From Clostridiales bacterium (lineage in GTDB: Bacteria; Bacillota; Clostridia; Christensenellales; DTU072), in contig JAAZLE010000052.1 of NCBI GenBank assembly GCA_012799455.1, positions 1 through 49,534 of the forward strand: a stretch of 49,534 nt of DNA, in the 5' to 3' direction. The position numbers and the translations under genes are program-made. Each line of letters begins with the position of its first letter. The first letter of the stretch is position 1. The notes under the pieces are model-generated. The model ran no database searches and was not told where the DNA came from. It worked only from the letters and a program-made list of their open reading frames with translations. This document shows positions 27,001 to 37,010 of the stretch, piece after piece.

Positions 27001-30000
27001 TTTTATCATCAGCAGGGGTGTATGGATATTTTGAGATAACATCACCACAACATGGAACAGAAACATATAACAAGCCTCAAGTCAGTTCATCTATGCCTAT
27101 TACGGTACGTTTTCATCCAATTGAAGTAATTGCTGGTGTGACCAATGAAATAATGAATGACAACTGGGATACAGTATTTTCTAGATACTATGATAGGGTG
27201 ATGGTTAATCCTGTCGGTCCTGTTTTTGAGTATACGTTGAAACCAGGGAAAAGTCATAGTAAGAATTATGAAACTCAGTTAATTGAGATGAATATAGAAA
27301 TAAAGCATGCAAAGGCTTACATTGATGTTGACTATTCAACAATTAGAAAAGTATACAACGAAGAGCCACAAGGACTGACGGCAAAGGCTTATTTGGATGT
27401 TGACAAAACCATAGAAGAATTTAATGTGCCATTTATCATAACCTATGTGGATAAAACGACAGGAATCCCACTTCAGGGGAAACCTGAATCAGCGGGAAAT
27501 TATCAAGCGAAGATTGATATCGATAAAACTAGCTCAAACTATGAAAATGATGTGTCTGTGTATCAAGATTTTATAATTGATAAGAAAGAATTAAATGTTT
27601 ATCCAATTGCTCCTGAAGGGGAACTAGGATTGGGAGATTATGTTTATGAAGAACTTCCGACAACTGAACTTTTAGGTCAGTATCAGTTTGATCATAAATT
27701 TACATTCATATACGGATACTTAGAAGCACCATCTTATAAGTTTGGCGTTTATGAAAACGAAATATTTGAAGAAATTACTGGCTTATATGTAAATCATTCC
27801 TTCTCTAAATATAGGGATGAAAATGGACAGTTTTTAGATCCGTTTGGAGATTGGGTTACCCAGACCATTCCTGGTGTTTTGCTTAGTGATATGTTATCTG
27901 CAGGTTGGCATATTGCCGAGATAACAATTGAAAACCAAAATTATTCAGGAGGATTATACGCAATATTTGTTATAGAGCAAGGCACTCCTCTTGGAAATCT
28001 TTTAACTGTAAATCTGCCTCAATTCAAGCGGACATACTCCGTTGTTGACTACGATGGTACGCCAAAGGGAGTAATTGGTCATTTAGAATATGGTCAAACG
28101 CTAGCAGCCGGTCTGCCGATTATGTTGCAAGGCTTAAGTACTAGCGCGTCTTACAAATATCGTAACAACGTAACGAAAGAGATCCAAGGTAGGTTTTATT
28201 TTGAATCTGAAACGGAATATTATTTGAGACAAGCAAGTCAGTCACAAGCTTATTTCGATGTGAATGGACAAAGAATTTTAGATGTTAACTATGGGACCGG
28301 CAATATGACAAATAGAGTAATCCCACATGCAGTGACGCTTTATTGGGAAGCAGGGGAGTACATAGGCGCCGAATTTATACCCAATAATAATTTTGGAATA
28401 GTTTCGTTTTCTACAGATATTGTTGTAGCTAGAGCAAGGGCTAATGTTGACAATATCTATATGAGCAGTATCACATACGGGCAAAAATTGTTAAATTCAG
28501 ATTTTGTAGGTGATATTGTTTCTAACGGAAAAATATTAGAACGCAATGTTCATTATTCACTGAATTTAATTACAAATAATCAAACGGTTTATAATGGGGG
28601 TACGCACAACGTAAGATATTCATTAAATCCGATTGGAGAGTACTTACGTCAATATCTGCCTCTAAATGACCTATATGCTCAAATTAACGTAATTAGTAGA
28701 GAAATAACAATATCATTTCCAGCGGATGTTAAAAGAAGTATTGAAATAGAGGAGTATGATAGTGGCTCGCCATTAAATCTTCCTATTGGTGTTGTTTACG
28801 AATATGGCTCATTGTATTCTCGGCCGACAACAATAGTAAAAACAACAGATACTGAGGAGATAGTTACTAATATTCAATTAGAATATCTTTACTTTAAAGA
28901 TAAACCAAATGATGGTTATGTTCTTCAAAGCGGTGAAAGTTACATGGATGGATATGAGAACTATGTTCGACTTCCTCGCATTTCTAGCACTACGGAAAGC
29001 GGAAGATATTATATGTTAGTCAGGCCTTTGGGTAACAATTATATTGGAAGTGTTTTTGAAGATTTTTATGTCATTAAAGCAGACTTGTATTATACGCAAC
29101 CTAATTTGCCAAGTATAGAATATGGTCAGTGTTTAGGTGATTATGTTTTTTCACAAATATTGGTACAAAATCGAACAAACACAATTAGCATTTCTGGTAG
29201 CTTTTCATTTGTTGATGAGGAACTAATGCCAGAAGTAGGGTCTACTGACAGTTTTTTAGTCAAGTTTATACCCAGAGCGGGGAGTACATTGCTGTATAAT
29301 AATTTTAAACCTATAGTTTTTCCATTAGCCATAAACGTTTTGAAAAAGACGCTAGTAATTTCAGTAGCAGATAATACACAATATGTATTTACTGGCGGTC
29401 CTAAAGCGATTATGGCAACGGTATTAGATCCAGAAAATCTTGGAGTATCATTGCCATTAGTTTATGAGTATTTTACTGTTGATGGATTGCCTCCTACTCA
29501 AGTTGGAATCTATAATGTAAAGGTTTCTATAGATAACTCTGTAGAGAAATTTAGAGGATTTAAGTCAGTAACTGTAGAAATTACTAAATCTCCAGTTACT
29601 ATTGATACGACAGATGTTGAAAAAGAATATACAGGATTACCTCAAGAACTTATCCCTAACTATTCATTTGTACCAGGAACTAATGTCAGAGACTTTATTG
29701 TAAATGATATCGAAGGTTTTAGAATCAGATATTATGACCATAATGGGTTGGAAATGAATGTTTTACCTAAGAAGGTAGGGAAATACAGAGCAAATGTGCA
29801 GTTAGTTGCAGCAAACTATAAAGCACAAGAAACTAACATTAATTTTTACATAAAACCATCAATAAAAGAAATTAGAAATCTAGAACAAACATATGTTCCC
29901 GTGGTTTTAGACCCCAATGCTCCTCGTGTTTTACCTGTTGAGCTTATATTCAACAAGGTTTTAATTATGCATTTGGATGAATATGGAAACGAATACGTTG

Positions 30001-33000
30001 CTGAAGAAAATCATCAATCAGTACAATATACAGTGTTTTACCGATATCTATCAAGCGCTGGCATTCAACCCGAATTTTCATCCAATTTAGATATAAATAA
30101 TGCAGGTGTATATGATCTGGAGATAAGGTTTTCAGAAAATGGATATAATAAAATAATAACAGGGGAACAGTTAATTGTTGCTAAGAGATCTGTTTCAGAA
30201 TACTTCCAAACAAGCCTTCAAAGTAGGTATGTAACAACTTATACTGGATTTACGCAGCCTCTTACTAACATCTCGTTACCTGCGGATATACAAAATGCAA
30301 CAATATATTATAAACAATATGAAGATAGCGGGGATTTTGTTAATACGGTCGCACCAACTCAGTCGGGATTATATAAAGTAAGGATTGTATTAGAGAGTGA
30401 AAATTATGAAGGTATAGGCGAAACTGAATATGAAATTAAGAAAGCAAAATTGACAATTGTTAGTACGCCTACTACAGAAAAAATAGAATTTAGTACAGAA
30501 AAAGAAAATGTATTATTCAAAGAAGGGACAGGAGAAGTTAGATTTGCAACCACAGGAGAGGTTTTAAGCAATAGAGGAACATGGTCGATTGAAACTGACA
30601 TAACTTCTCCTTTATGTACGGCTGGCAGTTCTTATTCTGTTGTTGTTCGTTTTACACCGGATGAAACGATTAATACAAACTTTCTTGCAGTGGAAAAAGA
30701 GATGTCCATAAGTATAACAAAAAGGGACATTAGTGAGTTTATCCAAATTGAAGAGCAGTCATTAAATAAAATTTATTCTGGAAGTCGTCAAGGGGCAAGA
30801 GCTATTATTGCGGAAGCTGCGAATATAATCCCTGGATACGGCAGAATTAAACTGACATATCAATACAACGGAGTAGTTGAAGATCCGAAGGATGTAGGAG
30901 TCTATAGTTTAGTAGTTAAGATAGTGGAGGATAATAATTACGTAGGAACAACAACTGCGAGAAGTTTTAAAATAACTATGGCTGAACCGTTAATAGAAAG
31001 CCCGCCTCGTATTAGAGATGTTAACAAGGGGGATACCCTAGTCAATGGGGATATTATTCCAAATACTGGACACGTGGTTAATCCAATAGATAATACGATA
31101 AAAGTTCAAGGTAGTTTTCAATTTGATTCGTCAAACGTTATGAATGAGGCTAACATTCATAAGGTTTTAATCCATTTTATTCCAAATGAATCGCTTAGTT
31201 ATAAAAGCATCTTATTCGAAGTGGATGTGAAGGTTATTGGTTTGGATTTAAATGTGACTTCGGTTGAGGTTGTCACCATACAAGATGTAAACGGATACGA
31301 TATAAGTTATCCTTATGGCACAAAATTATATGATACAGAATTGTCAATTACCCCCATGATTGATGGTGTTCCTTTAAGTGAAGATGTCGGAGTTTGGGAA
31401 TGGGTTGACAATAATGAGATCATAGATGTTGGAGGTGTCGCCAGATATAGGATTATTCCTACAGACCTTTCAACTTACAACATTTACGAAGGTTCTGTTA
31501 TTGTACCCTATATTCATAAGGCTGACATGCAAATCAACATGGAAGCCTCGAACATAACTATATATGCGGGCGAGGAGATTGATTTTTTCGCCCCAGAAGA
31601 ATCGCTAAATATTAATTTTATTGTGAACAACGCGCATAATTCAAATCTTGTAGTCAATCCTAAAATTGAAATATCAGACCAATATAGTGTTATTGAAGAT
31701 ATTAATAGTTTCAGTTTATCTGAAGATTATTACTATGATACTTTTACAGGTGGAAAATACTTAAGAAATTCAAATGGAATAGCTACAATCAAATTTAAGC
31801 TTACTAATGCTAATTATAATGAATTGATTGTTGAGTTCTCAGTAAGAGTGTATAAGCTTGTTGGAAGTAGTAGCTTTGAAGCAACACGTATTAGGAAATG
31901 TTATGACGGAGAAATGACAAAAATTAGTGATTTTAACATACGAGTAAGTGATACGGAAATTATTATAGATGAAAACAAATTGTTTATTTCAGATATTCAC
32001 AATTTTGCGGGCGAAAAAGTTACTGATTTTACATCTACCGCATTAACTCCAGGCATGTACAGTGTAACAGTTGAAATTAATGATATTTGGTATGCAGGAC
32101 AACATACTTTCAGTTATGAAGTGATAAATAACGATATCACAGAGTTTATGTCGATAAATCATACTACACGCGTTTATGCAGATAATCAACCTACTGCAAA
32201 AGCGAGCTTCGGTCAGTTTTATGATAACGCATTATTAACAACAGGGTCTGTAATCGAATATAAGTATTGGTCACAGGATAAGACGATTGACTTAGGTTAT
32301 CTTCCACCGAGAAATGCAGGTAATTATTGGTTAGAAGTTTCAATTGATGCAGAAGATATGTATTTTAGCGCAAGAAAGATAGTGCCATACACTATACTTA
32401 AAAAGGAGCTATCCCTAGCGCTTAACGAGTCATATGTGTTTAGGTATGGTCAGAGTTACGCAGTCGAACCTGAGATAGGAAACGGCTTGTCAGTAAATAA
32501 TTGTAATGTGTCATACTATCTTATTGGAGAGTCATTACCACTACTGACAAAACCAACAAATGTTGGCAGATACAGAATTAGATTTTCAATTAATCATCAA
32601 AACTACTTTGGTGCAAAAGAAGTTATGTTGACGATAAATCAAATAGCATTAGAGTTAAATGTCTCTCCGCAAATTGATGCATTAGAATACGGTACAAAAC
32701 TAAATTCGGCGGGCTTTAGTGGTGGTGAAGTAATTAGTGCTGATATGGAAGCAATTAGAGTTGTGGGACAATTTGTTTTTGTTGATCCCGATTTAACGCC
32801 GCCAGTAGGAGTTCAAACCGTTCAGATTCGTTTTGAGCCAACGAACAAAAACTACGCACCACTTACATTCTCCAGTGAAATTACGGTTAAGAAAAGAAGA
32901 GCGAGTATTCATTTCGTACTGACAAGTATGGAATATAATGGTTTACCTCAATTACCATTGATTGCAACGGATCCAGCGCTCAACATAAATGTTAGATACT

Positions 33001-34985
33001 CGATAGAGCAAGATGGATTAACAGTTACCAACGCCACAGAAGTGGGTATGTATAAGATCATTGCAACAATTCATGACGAAAATTATGAAGGTAGAAGTGT
33101 TTTAGATGGGTTTCAAATTGTAAAAGCAAATATAAAATTAAGTGAGAGTGTTATGCCAAACGCGTCTGCCATTGAATATAATCAAGCACTAAATAAGAGT
33201 TCATTGCTAGGTGGAAAAATAGTATATGTAAGTGGCAAAGAGCCAGTTGCAGGAATATTTAGGTATAAGAATCCAGATCTTATGCTTGGCCCTGTAGGGA
33301 ATTATACAAATATTGGATTTGTTTTTATTCCAGTTGATACTAAAAACTATGAGGTTTTTGAAGGCTCTGTTACGGTATCTGTAACAAAGGCAAATGCCTC
33401 AATCCAGGCTTTTGATACAGAATTTGTTTATGGAGACCAAATAAAGCGACCTAGATTTGTAACAAGTCCTGCTAATTTAACTGTACTGAATCAAGACTTT
33501 GAGGATAGCATGTACAATATGAAAGATGTAGGAATATATGTTTTTAACGCAACGATAAGCGATCACAATTATACTGGTCATATCACTTATAATCTGGTCA
33601 TAACAAAGAAAGTGTTAGAAATTCAGTTTTACCAAGGAACCGCACCCATAGACAAGTATATTGTGTCATATGGACAAAGAATTGAGCCGATAGCAAGAAT
33701 CAAACCTAGTTCTTTAGCTGCAGTTGATGCTCCCTATAGGGAGGAAATAGAAAGGCACATTATGTATTACTATAAGGGTGTTAACGGCGATATGCAATTC
33801 ACGGTGAATAGACCATATAATATTGGAGAGTACTTGGTAGTAGCGCGTATGGAAAGTCACAATAACTATAGGTTGGACGATAGTATTGCTACTTTAAGAT
33901 ATGAAATTACCAGAGCAAGAGTTGAAAGGCTTGATTTTGACCATACTCTTCTCTCAACGCAAGTATACGGCAATGTTACAATGCCATCTGTTCTTGTAAC
34001 ACCCGCTTCGGTTAGATATAAAATATACTTCCCTGGCTCTTCGGGACTCCCGACAACAGCAGGGACTCATAGTGTTAGGGTGGAAATTATAGATGAAAAC
34101 TATATATTTGAATCTAGAGATGCGGTGTTCAAAATACTACCACTTGAGTTAAATGTTGAAAATATCAAAGTACAAGACAAACCGGTGGACGGATTAAGTG
34201 ATGTAAAGGTCACAGGTGTTCTTAGCGGTGTAAGAGAAAAGGATGAGGTTTTTTTAACTCTAACAGCACATACAGATAAATGGGCTACAAATGTTGGGCA
34301 ACATGACGTTATTATTTCGAGTTGGAAACTTACTGGATTGCATGCTTCAAACTATGCGGTTAGAGAACCTATATATTCGCTTAAAGTAAATATCACAAAT
34401 AAAGTCATAAAGGATGAAAGTTCGGAATCATACGTAACTAGTTCAACGGGGTTTGACGGAAATATAACAGTTTCATTTGGTGAAGTATATGATTCAGTTA
34501 ATAGAACGAACTTTATCACAAGTCTAATAGGTCAAAAAGCGATAGTACAGAGTATTTCGATAAAAGAAAATGGTTTGGATACTGTTTTGAGTGAAAAAGT
34601 GAAGTATTATGTAAAAATACCTGACGCCTATTTAGGTGCACAAAACTTAGAAGTGAAAGGTTTGGGAGCGCTATCTAATCAGTCAATTCAGTTTACACAA
34701 GAAGGAGATTTTATCACATTTTATGCAGATACATCAGGCGAGATTTTATTCTATGTAGATGACTTCCCTTACTGGATTATTATTGTTGTGAGTGTGGTTT
34801 TAATCTTAATTATTGGTGCAATATTGGTTTTCATATTATTACCTAAAAAGAAGCGTAAAGTTACGATAACGTCGGATATGCGTAAAGCGCACGAATGGGT
34901 GAGACGCGCGGAAGAATTTGAAAACAAAGCGGAAATGGATAAGCAAATCAGAGATCGAGAGAAGAGACGCAGATGGAAAATGTGA
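24090..34985 (+). CDS. Giant MBG-repeat surface protein (3631 residues)
   Basis: A very long envelope protein, probably an adhesin or stalk; function unknown. A signal/anchor helix lies at about residues 13-35. Residues about 50-280 form a beta-rich head with no family I recognise, followed by an Ig-like module ending GEYTLVLVAVDRAGN near 570. About 26 MBG-like modules of roughly 95-100 residues run from about 880 to 3440. A membrane-proximal beta domain (about 3460-3560), a membrane helix and a cytoplasmic tail of about 45 residues, very rich in Lys/Arg/Glu, close the protein. There is no LPXTG motif. ATG 24090 (GTGAGG upstream) is chosen because the earlier ATG 24060 lies in the -10 box. 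It overlaps the next gene by 13 nt. Confidence 0.87.
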   Translation: MVATRSKKVKNILILLVGLVFIASILLLSIILFPNQNETIVGSAAVGYKTDKAADLDSGIVQGYLKPGLNSLSSAAHFADNLSNNYPLSGTTEEEYFAKDFYCDENSSARFSAESLQFKNGSVGTLLKVNNGTYPANALAQALSSNEFIIKIRFECEILISGTGPSNANLETVIYWYPAGIGTSEYATKTSLIPMSSGSQFSHFVDLGGDDADSGGSYYDANNVLCTNTNIIHDAACFLITMKDPNNASDGFDILIRSPRVYIDVEAVGLSINIDMYAIEISGENREATAISRIKDVSSDGPQILSNTFVKAGDQLDLTARVDKQGLPYVFPTYYPALFYPVDNNFDDRTCIDWHTYNTNYDETIGSYLEAIPLPESASPSEQTARKSGYSVSFQVKDGVGNTPQVKLLPRLPISIERGNVTYYEYSVGNIPNIEIVVKVDNVSPSIPIIDEDSTFGKTIKNKRWYTTSRTMHLEYSSELTTDFINNSREKVYAYVLSSEVSTFDVSSCDFSLPNDHMDSRYPFYGVGSGIDEFADRQDLGNFSNIMNFAEKFALNFSTPGEYTLVLVAVDRAGNVSSPMIYHRGNNQTVRVDDTTQEVGFNLMYGTTAFISDYVSVIGNVTIFLGEKWHEKDDETQKWTCTAAESVTSGDGVVQKRVEPSKRDIPVTLRLTMPVAAYNNYRLVMYSNQPAMEGMVSDSPTFKLGRDNARIYEITFFTNDEIWNSGQSSGMVTMFFNKRVDLGLITTDFTYSKDQMGNGNIVALDSFFEAYFPYDPNTGVKTFPERQPDIDITYYEHHEYQVYIATTVNNGQIVTTTGGYINYKGTEYHVPNDYDLLANTRVSNIAFIPGLNGDSGTRLYTLKRRELTPVTGYKVYTAEGFMPEFGKNIGFIDAGKYVYKATVDVSGDTNLFGESVNIFEIKKATPNVFDLHTKNTLFYGDSLNQLMFGSSYENGSPITDPGFEYASENYFLSSAGVYGYFEITSPQHGTETYNKPQVSSSMPITVRFHPIEVIAGVTNEIMNDNWDTVFSRYYDRVMVNPVGPVFEYTLKPGKSHSKNYETQLIEMNIEIKHAKAYIDVDYSTIRKVYNEEPQGLTAKAYLDVDKTIEEFNVPFIITYVDKTTGIPLQGKPESAGNYQAKIDIDKTSSNYENDVSVYQDFIIDKKELNVYPIAPEGELGLGDYVYEELPTTELLGQYQFDHKFTFIYGYLEAPSYKFGVYENEIFEEITGLYVNHSFSKYRDENGQFLDPFGDWVTQTIPGVLLSDMLSAGWHIAEITIENQNYSGGLYAIFVIEQGTPLGNLLTVNLPQFKRTYSVVDYDGTPKGVIGHLEYGQTLAAGLPIMLQGLSTSASYKYRNNVTKEIQGRFYFESETEYYLRQASQSQAYFDVNGQRILDVNYGTGNMTNRVIPHAVTLYWEAGEYIGAEFIPNNNFGIVSFSTDIVVARARANVDNIYMSSITYGQKLLNSDFVGDIVSNGKILERNVHYSLNLITNNQTVYNGGTHNVRYSLNPIGEYLRQYLPLNDLYAQINVISREITISFPADVKRSIEIEEYDSGSPLNLPIGVVYEYGSLYSRPTTIVKTTDTEEIVTNIQLEYLYFKDKPNDGYVLQSGESYMDGYENYVRLPRISSTTESGRYYMLVRPLGNNYIGSVFEDFYVIKADLYYTQPNLPSIEYGQCLGDYVFSQILVQNRTNTISISGSFSFVDEELMPEVGSTDSFLVKFIPRAGSTLLYNNFKPIVFPLAINVLKKTLVISVADNTQYVFTGGPKAIMATVLDPENLGVSLPLVYEYFTVDGLPPTQVGIYNVKVSIDNSVEKFRGFKSVTVEITKSPVTIDTTDVEKEYTGLPQELIPNYSFVPGTNVRDFIVNDIEGFRIRYYDHNGLEMNVLPKKVGKYRANVQLVAANYKAQETNINFYIKPSIKEIRNLEQTYVPVVLDPNAPRVLPVELIFNKVLIMHLDEYGNEYVAEENHQSVQYTVFYRYLSSAGIQPEFSSNLDINNAGVYDLEIRFSENGYNKIITGEQLIVAKRSVSEYFQTSLQSRYVTTYTGFTQPLTNISLPADIQNATIYYKQYEDSGDFVNTVAPTQSGLYKVRIVLESENYEGIGETEYEIKKAKLTIVSTPTTEKIEFSTEKENVLFKEGTGEVRFATTGEVLSNRGTWSIETDITSPLCTAGSSYSVVVRFTPDETINTNFLAVEKEMSISITKRDISEFIQIEEQSLNKIYSGSRQGARAIIAEAANIIPGYGRIKLTYQYNGVVEDPKDVGVYSLVVKIVEDNNYVGTTTARSFKITMAEPLIESPPRIRDVNKGDTLVNGDIIPNTGHVVNPIDNTIKVQGSFQFDSSNVMNEANIHKVLIHFIPNESLSYKSILFEVDVKVIGLDLNVTSVEVVTIQDVNGYDISYPYGTKLYDTELSITPMIDGVPLSEDVGVWEWVDNNEIIDVGGVARYRIIPTDLSTYNIYEGSVIVPYIHKADMQINMEASNITIYAGEEIDFFAPEESLNINFIVNNAHNSNLVVNPKIEISDQYSVIEDINSFSLSEDYYYDTFTGGKYLRNSNGIATIKFKLTNANYNELIVEFSVRVYKLVGSSSFEATRIRKCYDGEMTKISDFNIRVSDTEIIIDENKLFISDIHNFAGEKVTDFTSTALTPGMYSVTVEINDIWYAGQHTFSYEVINNDITEFMSINHTTRVYADNQPTAKASFGQFYDNALLTTGSVIEYKYWSQDKTIDLGYLPPRNAGNYWLEVSIDAEDMYFSARKIVPYTILKKELSLALNESYVFRYGQSYAVEPEIGNGLSVNNCNVSYYLIGESLPLLTKPTNVGRYRIRFSINHQNYFGAKEVMLTINQIALELNVSPQIDALEYGTKLNSAGFSGGEVISADMEAIRVVGQFVFVDPDLTPPVGVQTVQIRFEPTNKNYAPLTFSSEITVKKRRASIHFVLTSMEYNGLPQLPLIATDPALNINVRYSIEQDGLTVTNATEVGMYKIIATIHDENYEGRSVLDGFQIVKANIKLSESVMPNASAIEYNQALNKSSLLGGKIVYVSGKEPVAGIFRYKNPDLMLGPVGNYTNIGFVFIPVDTKNYEVFEGSVTVSVTKANASIQAFDTEFVYGDQIKRPRFVTSPANLTVLNQDFEDSMYNMKDVGIYVFNATISDHNYTGHITYNLVITKKVLEIQFYQGTAPIDKYIVSYGQRIEPIARIKPSSLAAVDAPYREEIERHIMYYYKGVNGDMQFTVNRPYNIGEYLVVARMESHNNYRLDDSIATLRYEITRARVERLDFDHTLLSTQVYGNVTMPSVLVTPASVRYKIYFPGSSGLPTTAGTHSVRVEIIDENYIFESRDAVFKILPLELNVENIKVQDKPVDGLSDVKVTGVLSGVREKDEVFLTLTAHTDKWATNVGQHDVIISSWKLTGLHASNYAVREPIYSLKVNITNKVIKDESSESYVTSSTGFDGNITVSFGEVYDSVNRTNFITSLIGQKAIVQSISIKENGLDTVLSEKVKYYVKIPDAYLGAQNLEVKGLGALSNQSIQFTQEGDFITFYADTSGEILFYVDDFPYWIIIVVSVVLILIIGAILVFILLPKKKRKVTITSDMRKAHEWVRRAEEFENKAEMDKQIRDREKRRRWKM
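26830..34400 (+). repeat. Protein-level array of about 26 MBG-like modules
   Basis: Each module starts with a strand leading to YGD/YGQ/YTG/YNG, has a central NVG or AG turn (as in PTNVGRYRI), then a strand often with NYxG, and closes with an (I/V)xI-x-K-(A/K/R) linker such as EIKKA, EITKS, ITKRD, VTKAN or EITRA. Modules are diverged from one another at the protein level and no tandem DNA repeat was noticed, so the array is old rather than freshly amplified. The count is by eye. Confidence 0.72.
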
Positions 34986-36655
34986 GCAACAAGAAGGATT
35001 TTACAACACTTGTTAGTTATGTTTTTTGTATGTTGTTAGTTTTCGTCGCTACTATGCTATGTTCTGTTATCAACCGAAGCTTTGATTTTAACGCACTGGC
35101 TGAAGCTAACATTGTTTTAAGACTAGATAATAAAGAAAACAAAGTTTTTAATGCTTTAACAGGAGCTACATATTCCATAATATCGAATGATAAAACAATT
35201 GATATTTTGATTGCATTTGATGATGATGCAGATAATTGGATCATTTGTTCAAAAAACAACCAAGAAGAGATTCCATATATTTCTATAAAAGATTTAGAAA
35301 AGAACAACCCTGAAATATACCAAAGGCCGACCATTAATAACCAAGGTCTCTTTGAATCAAAAATTACCTTATACTCAAATGGTTTTTTATACATAAAATG
35401 TTTGTATGTAGAAGATGGGGAGAATAAATTTATTGAAAAATCTGAGAGGATTTCAGTCATAGATTGGGTAGCTCCTAATATTGTAAAAGATAGTGTTTTG
35501 GTTTATGCAGATGCTCGCAGTGTAAGTTTTTATGTCAAAGTTACGGATTATTTTCCGTGGCTTAGATATGAAACTGCGAAGAGTGGTATAAATAAAGCAG
35601 AGTTTTTCTTTATAGATAGAGAGTTAACTGAATATATGCAGCAAAAAGAAAGCCCTAGTGACGAATTTGATGTTTCGTTTGATGATTTAGAACAAGAAAT
35701 CGGATACGCTTCGATTAAAGTTCAAACAGCGGTCGCGGATGATGATGTATTAGACGTTCAATTTACGGAAACGGGGTATTATTATTTGGCCCTTGAAGAT
35801 AAGGTAGGCAATATGGCTATTTATTTATTAGGTCATTACAAGAAGCCTAAAGGTGCAGATTTTAAAGTTAAATACCCTTTTGGAGAGTTGGTAATATCTG
35901 AATATTTATTACAGGCTGAGAATTATATCGCATACTATGAAGGTAGGGAAGATTTTGCGCAAGTTAGAGTTGAAGAACTGAAGGAAGCTTTAAGTAATGT
36001 GTATTATGTTTTCTCAACGGAAGAAGATGAAACAATAAAAAGAACAGCATATGAGAGTTTTAATATAGTTAAATATGAATTTGAAAAAGCTACAGAGGGA
36101 GTTATTCTTGTTTTAGACAGTGTCGGTAGTGAAAACAATTTAGGAACTATAATTAAATGTGTTAATTTTAATGAAAAAATAGTAGAAACAGTATTAGGGG
36201 ATGAGGTTACCTTAATTGTAAAAACGTCAAGTTTAAACGCAGAAGACATTTTAGTTGATATATCATCATTAAAAGATAAAGATTACAATTATGTTATCAA
36301 GATCGAATATGAACTTTTAAAAAATGATGAGCACATAGTTCCTAATGTGCCTTTAGTGTTTAGTATAGATTATAATTTAACAATTAAAGATTTATTAGTT
36401 ATTTCTACAATAGACGGTTTAAATGCTAAATTATACGAGGTCGAACGAGGTTTACAGTATTTCAAACTTGAAAGCAATACGGATAAAAGAGAGTTTTATG
36501 TGTTTTATAATGTGGATACAAAAGTTGATAATTTAAACCCTATTAAACCTATATGGATTGTAGTAATAGGGATATATGTTGGGCTTTCAGCTGTAGTAAC
36601 ATTATTGTCCGCAGTTTTTAGTTTACGGAAACAGAAGAAGAGTACGAACGTTTGA
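34973..36655 (+). CDS. Membrane-anchored surface partner of the giant MBG protein
   Basis: A 560-residue protein of unknown function. It has a signal/anchor helix near residues 13-33 and a C-terminal membrane helix (about 527-550) with the basic tail RKQKKSTNV, so the bulk is outside. An Ig-like module begins near DWVAPNI (about 164) and ends GYYYLALEDKVGN (about 260-285), like the module before the MBG array in the upstream protein. A helical segment (about 310-365) and a membrane-proximal beta domain follow; the latter resembles that of the giant protein. The gene starts 13 nt inside the giant gene, so translational coupling is likely. No terminator is evident after it. Confidence 0.8.
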   Translation: MENVSNKKDFTTLVSYVFCMLLVFVATMLCSVINRSFDFNALAEANIVLRLDNKENKVFNALTGATYSIISNDKTIDILIAFDDDADNWIICSKNNQEEIPYISIKDLEKNNPEIYQRPTINNQGLFESKITLYSNGFLYIKCLYVEDGENKFIEKSERISVIDWVAPNIVKDSVLVYADARSVSFYVKVTDYFPWLRYETAKSGINKAEFFFIDRELTEYMQQKESPSDEFDVSFDDLEQEIGYASIKVQTAVADDDVLDVQFTETGYYYLALEDKVGNMAIYLLGHYKKPKGADFKVKYPFGELVISEYLLQAENYIAYYEGREDFAQVRVEELKEALSNVYYVFSTEEDETIKRTAYESFNIVKYEFEKATEGVILVLDSVGSENNLGTIIKCVNFNEKIVETVLGDEVTLIVKTSSLNAEDILVDISSLKDKDYNYVIKIEYELLKNDEHIVPNVPLVFSIDYNLTIKDLLVISTIDGLNAKLYEVERGLQYFKLESNTDKREFYVFYNVDTKVDNLNPIKPIWIVVIGIYVGLSAVVTLLSAVFSLRKQKKSTNV

Positions 36656-36799
36656 TACGCTGCAATTTACATGCCTTATTTCCAGTTAAGATATTCCTTT
36701 AAAAACAGGTCTATATTTTAGATTAATTATGCGTTTTGACATATTATTTTAAGGCGATACAAATAATAAAAACTTTGAATAGTTTATAAATTGAAATGT

Positions 36800-36828
36800 T
36801 AGACAACTGTTTTGTCGTGTGGTATACT
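36800..36828 (+). promoter_or_regulatory. Promoter of tRNA-Cys/tRNA-Leu
   Basis: TAGACA (36800-36805), 17-bp spacer, TATACT (36823-36828), 9 bp ahead of tRNA-Cys. A second TTGACA (36736-36741) with a TACAAA box 16 bp on could be an additional, weaker promoter. Confidence 0.7.
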
Positions 36829-36837
36829 ACTCAAGAT

Positions 36838-36911
<74 letters not shown>

Positions 36912-36919
36912 AGATAAAT

Positions 36920-37006
36920 GCCGTTGTGGCGGAATAGGCAGACGCAAGGGACTTAAAATCCCTCGATGGCAACATCGTGCCGGTTCAAGTCCGGCCAACG
37001 GCACCA
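36920..37006 (+). tRNA. tRNA-Leu (anticodon TAA)
   Basis: An 87-nt class II tRNA with a long variable arm (CGATGGCAACATCG) and encoded CCA. The anticodon loop CTTAAAA gives TAA, reading TTA/TTG. It lies 8 nt after tRNA-Cys and is almost certainly cotranscribed with it. Confidence 0.95.
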
Positions 37007-37010
37007 TATA

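Noticed and set aside
34845-34866. The residues PKKKRKV after the membrane helix match the SV40 nuclear localisation signal exactly.
   Set aside because: In context it is a basic stop-transfer stretch next to a membrane helix in a bacterial protein, like the IKKRKKV tail of the other giant protein. The match is most simply chance.
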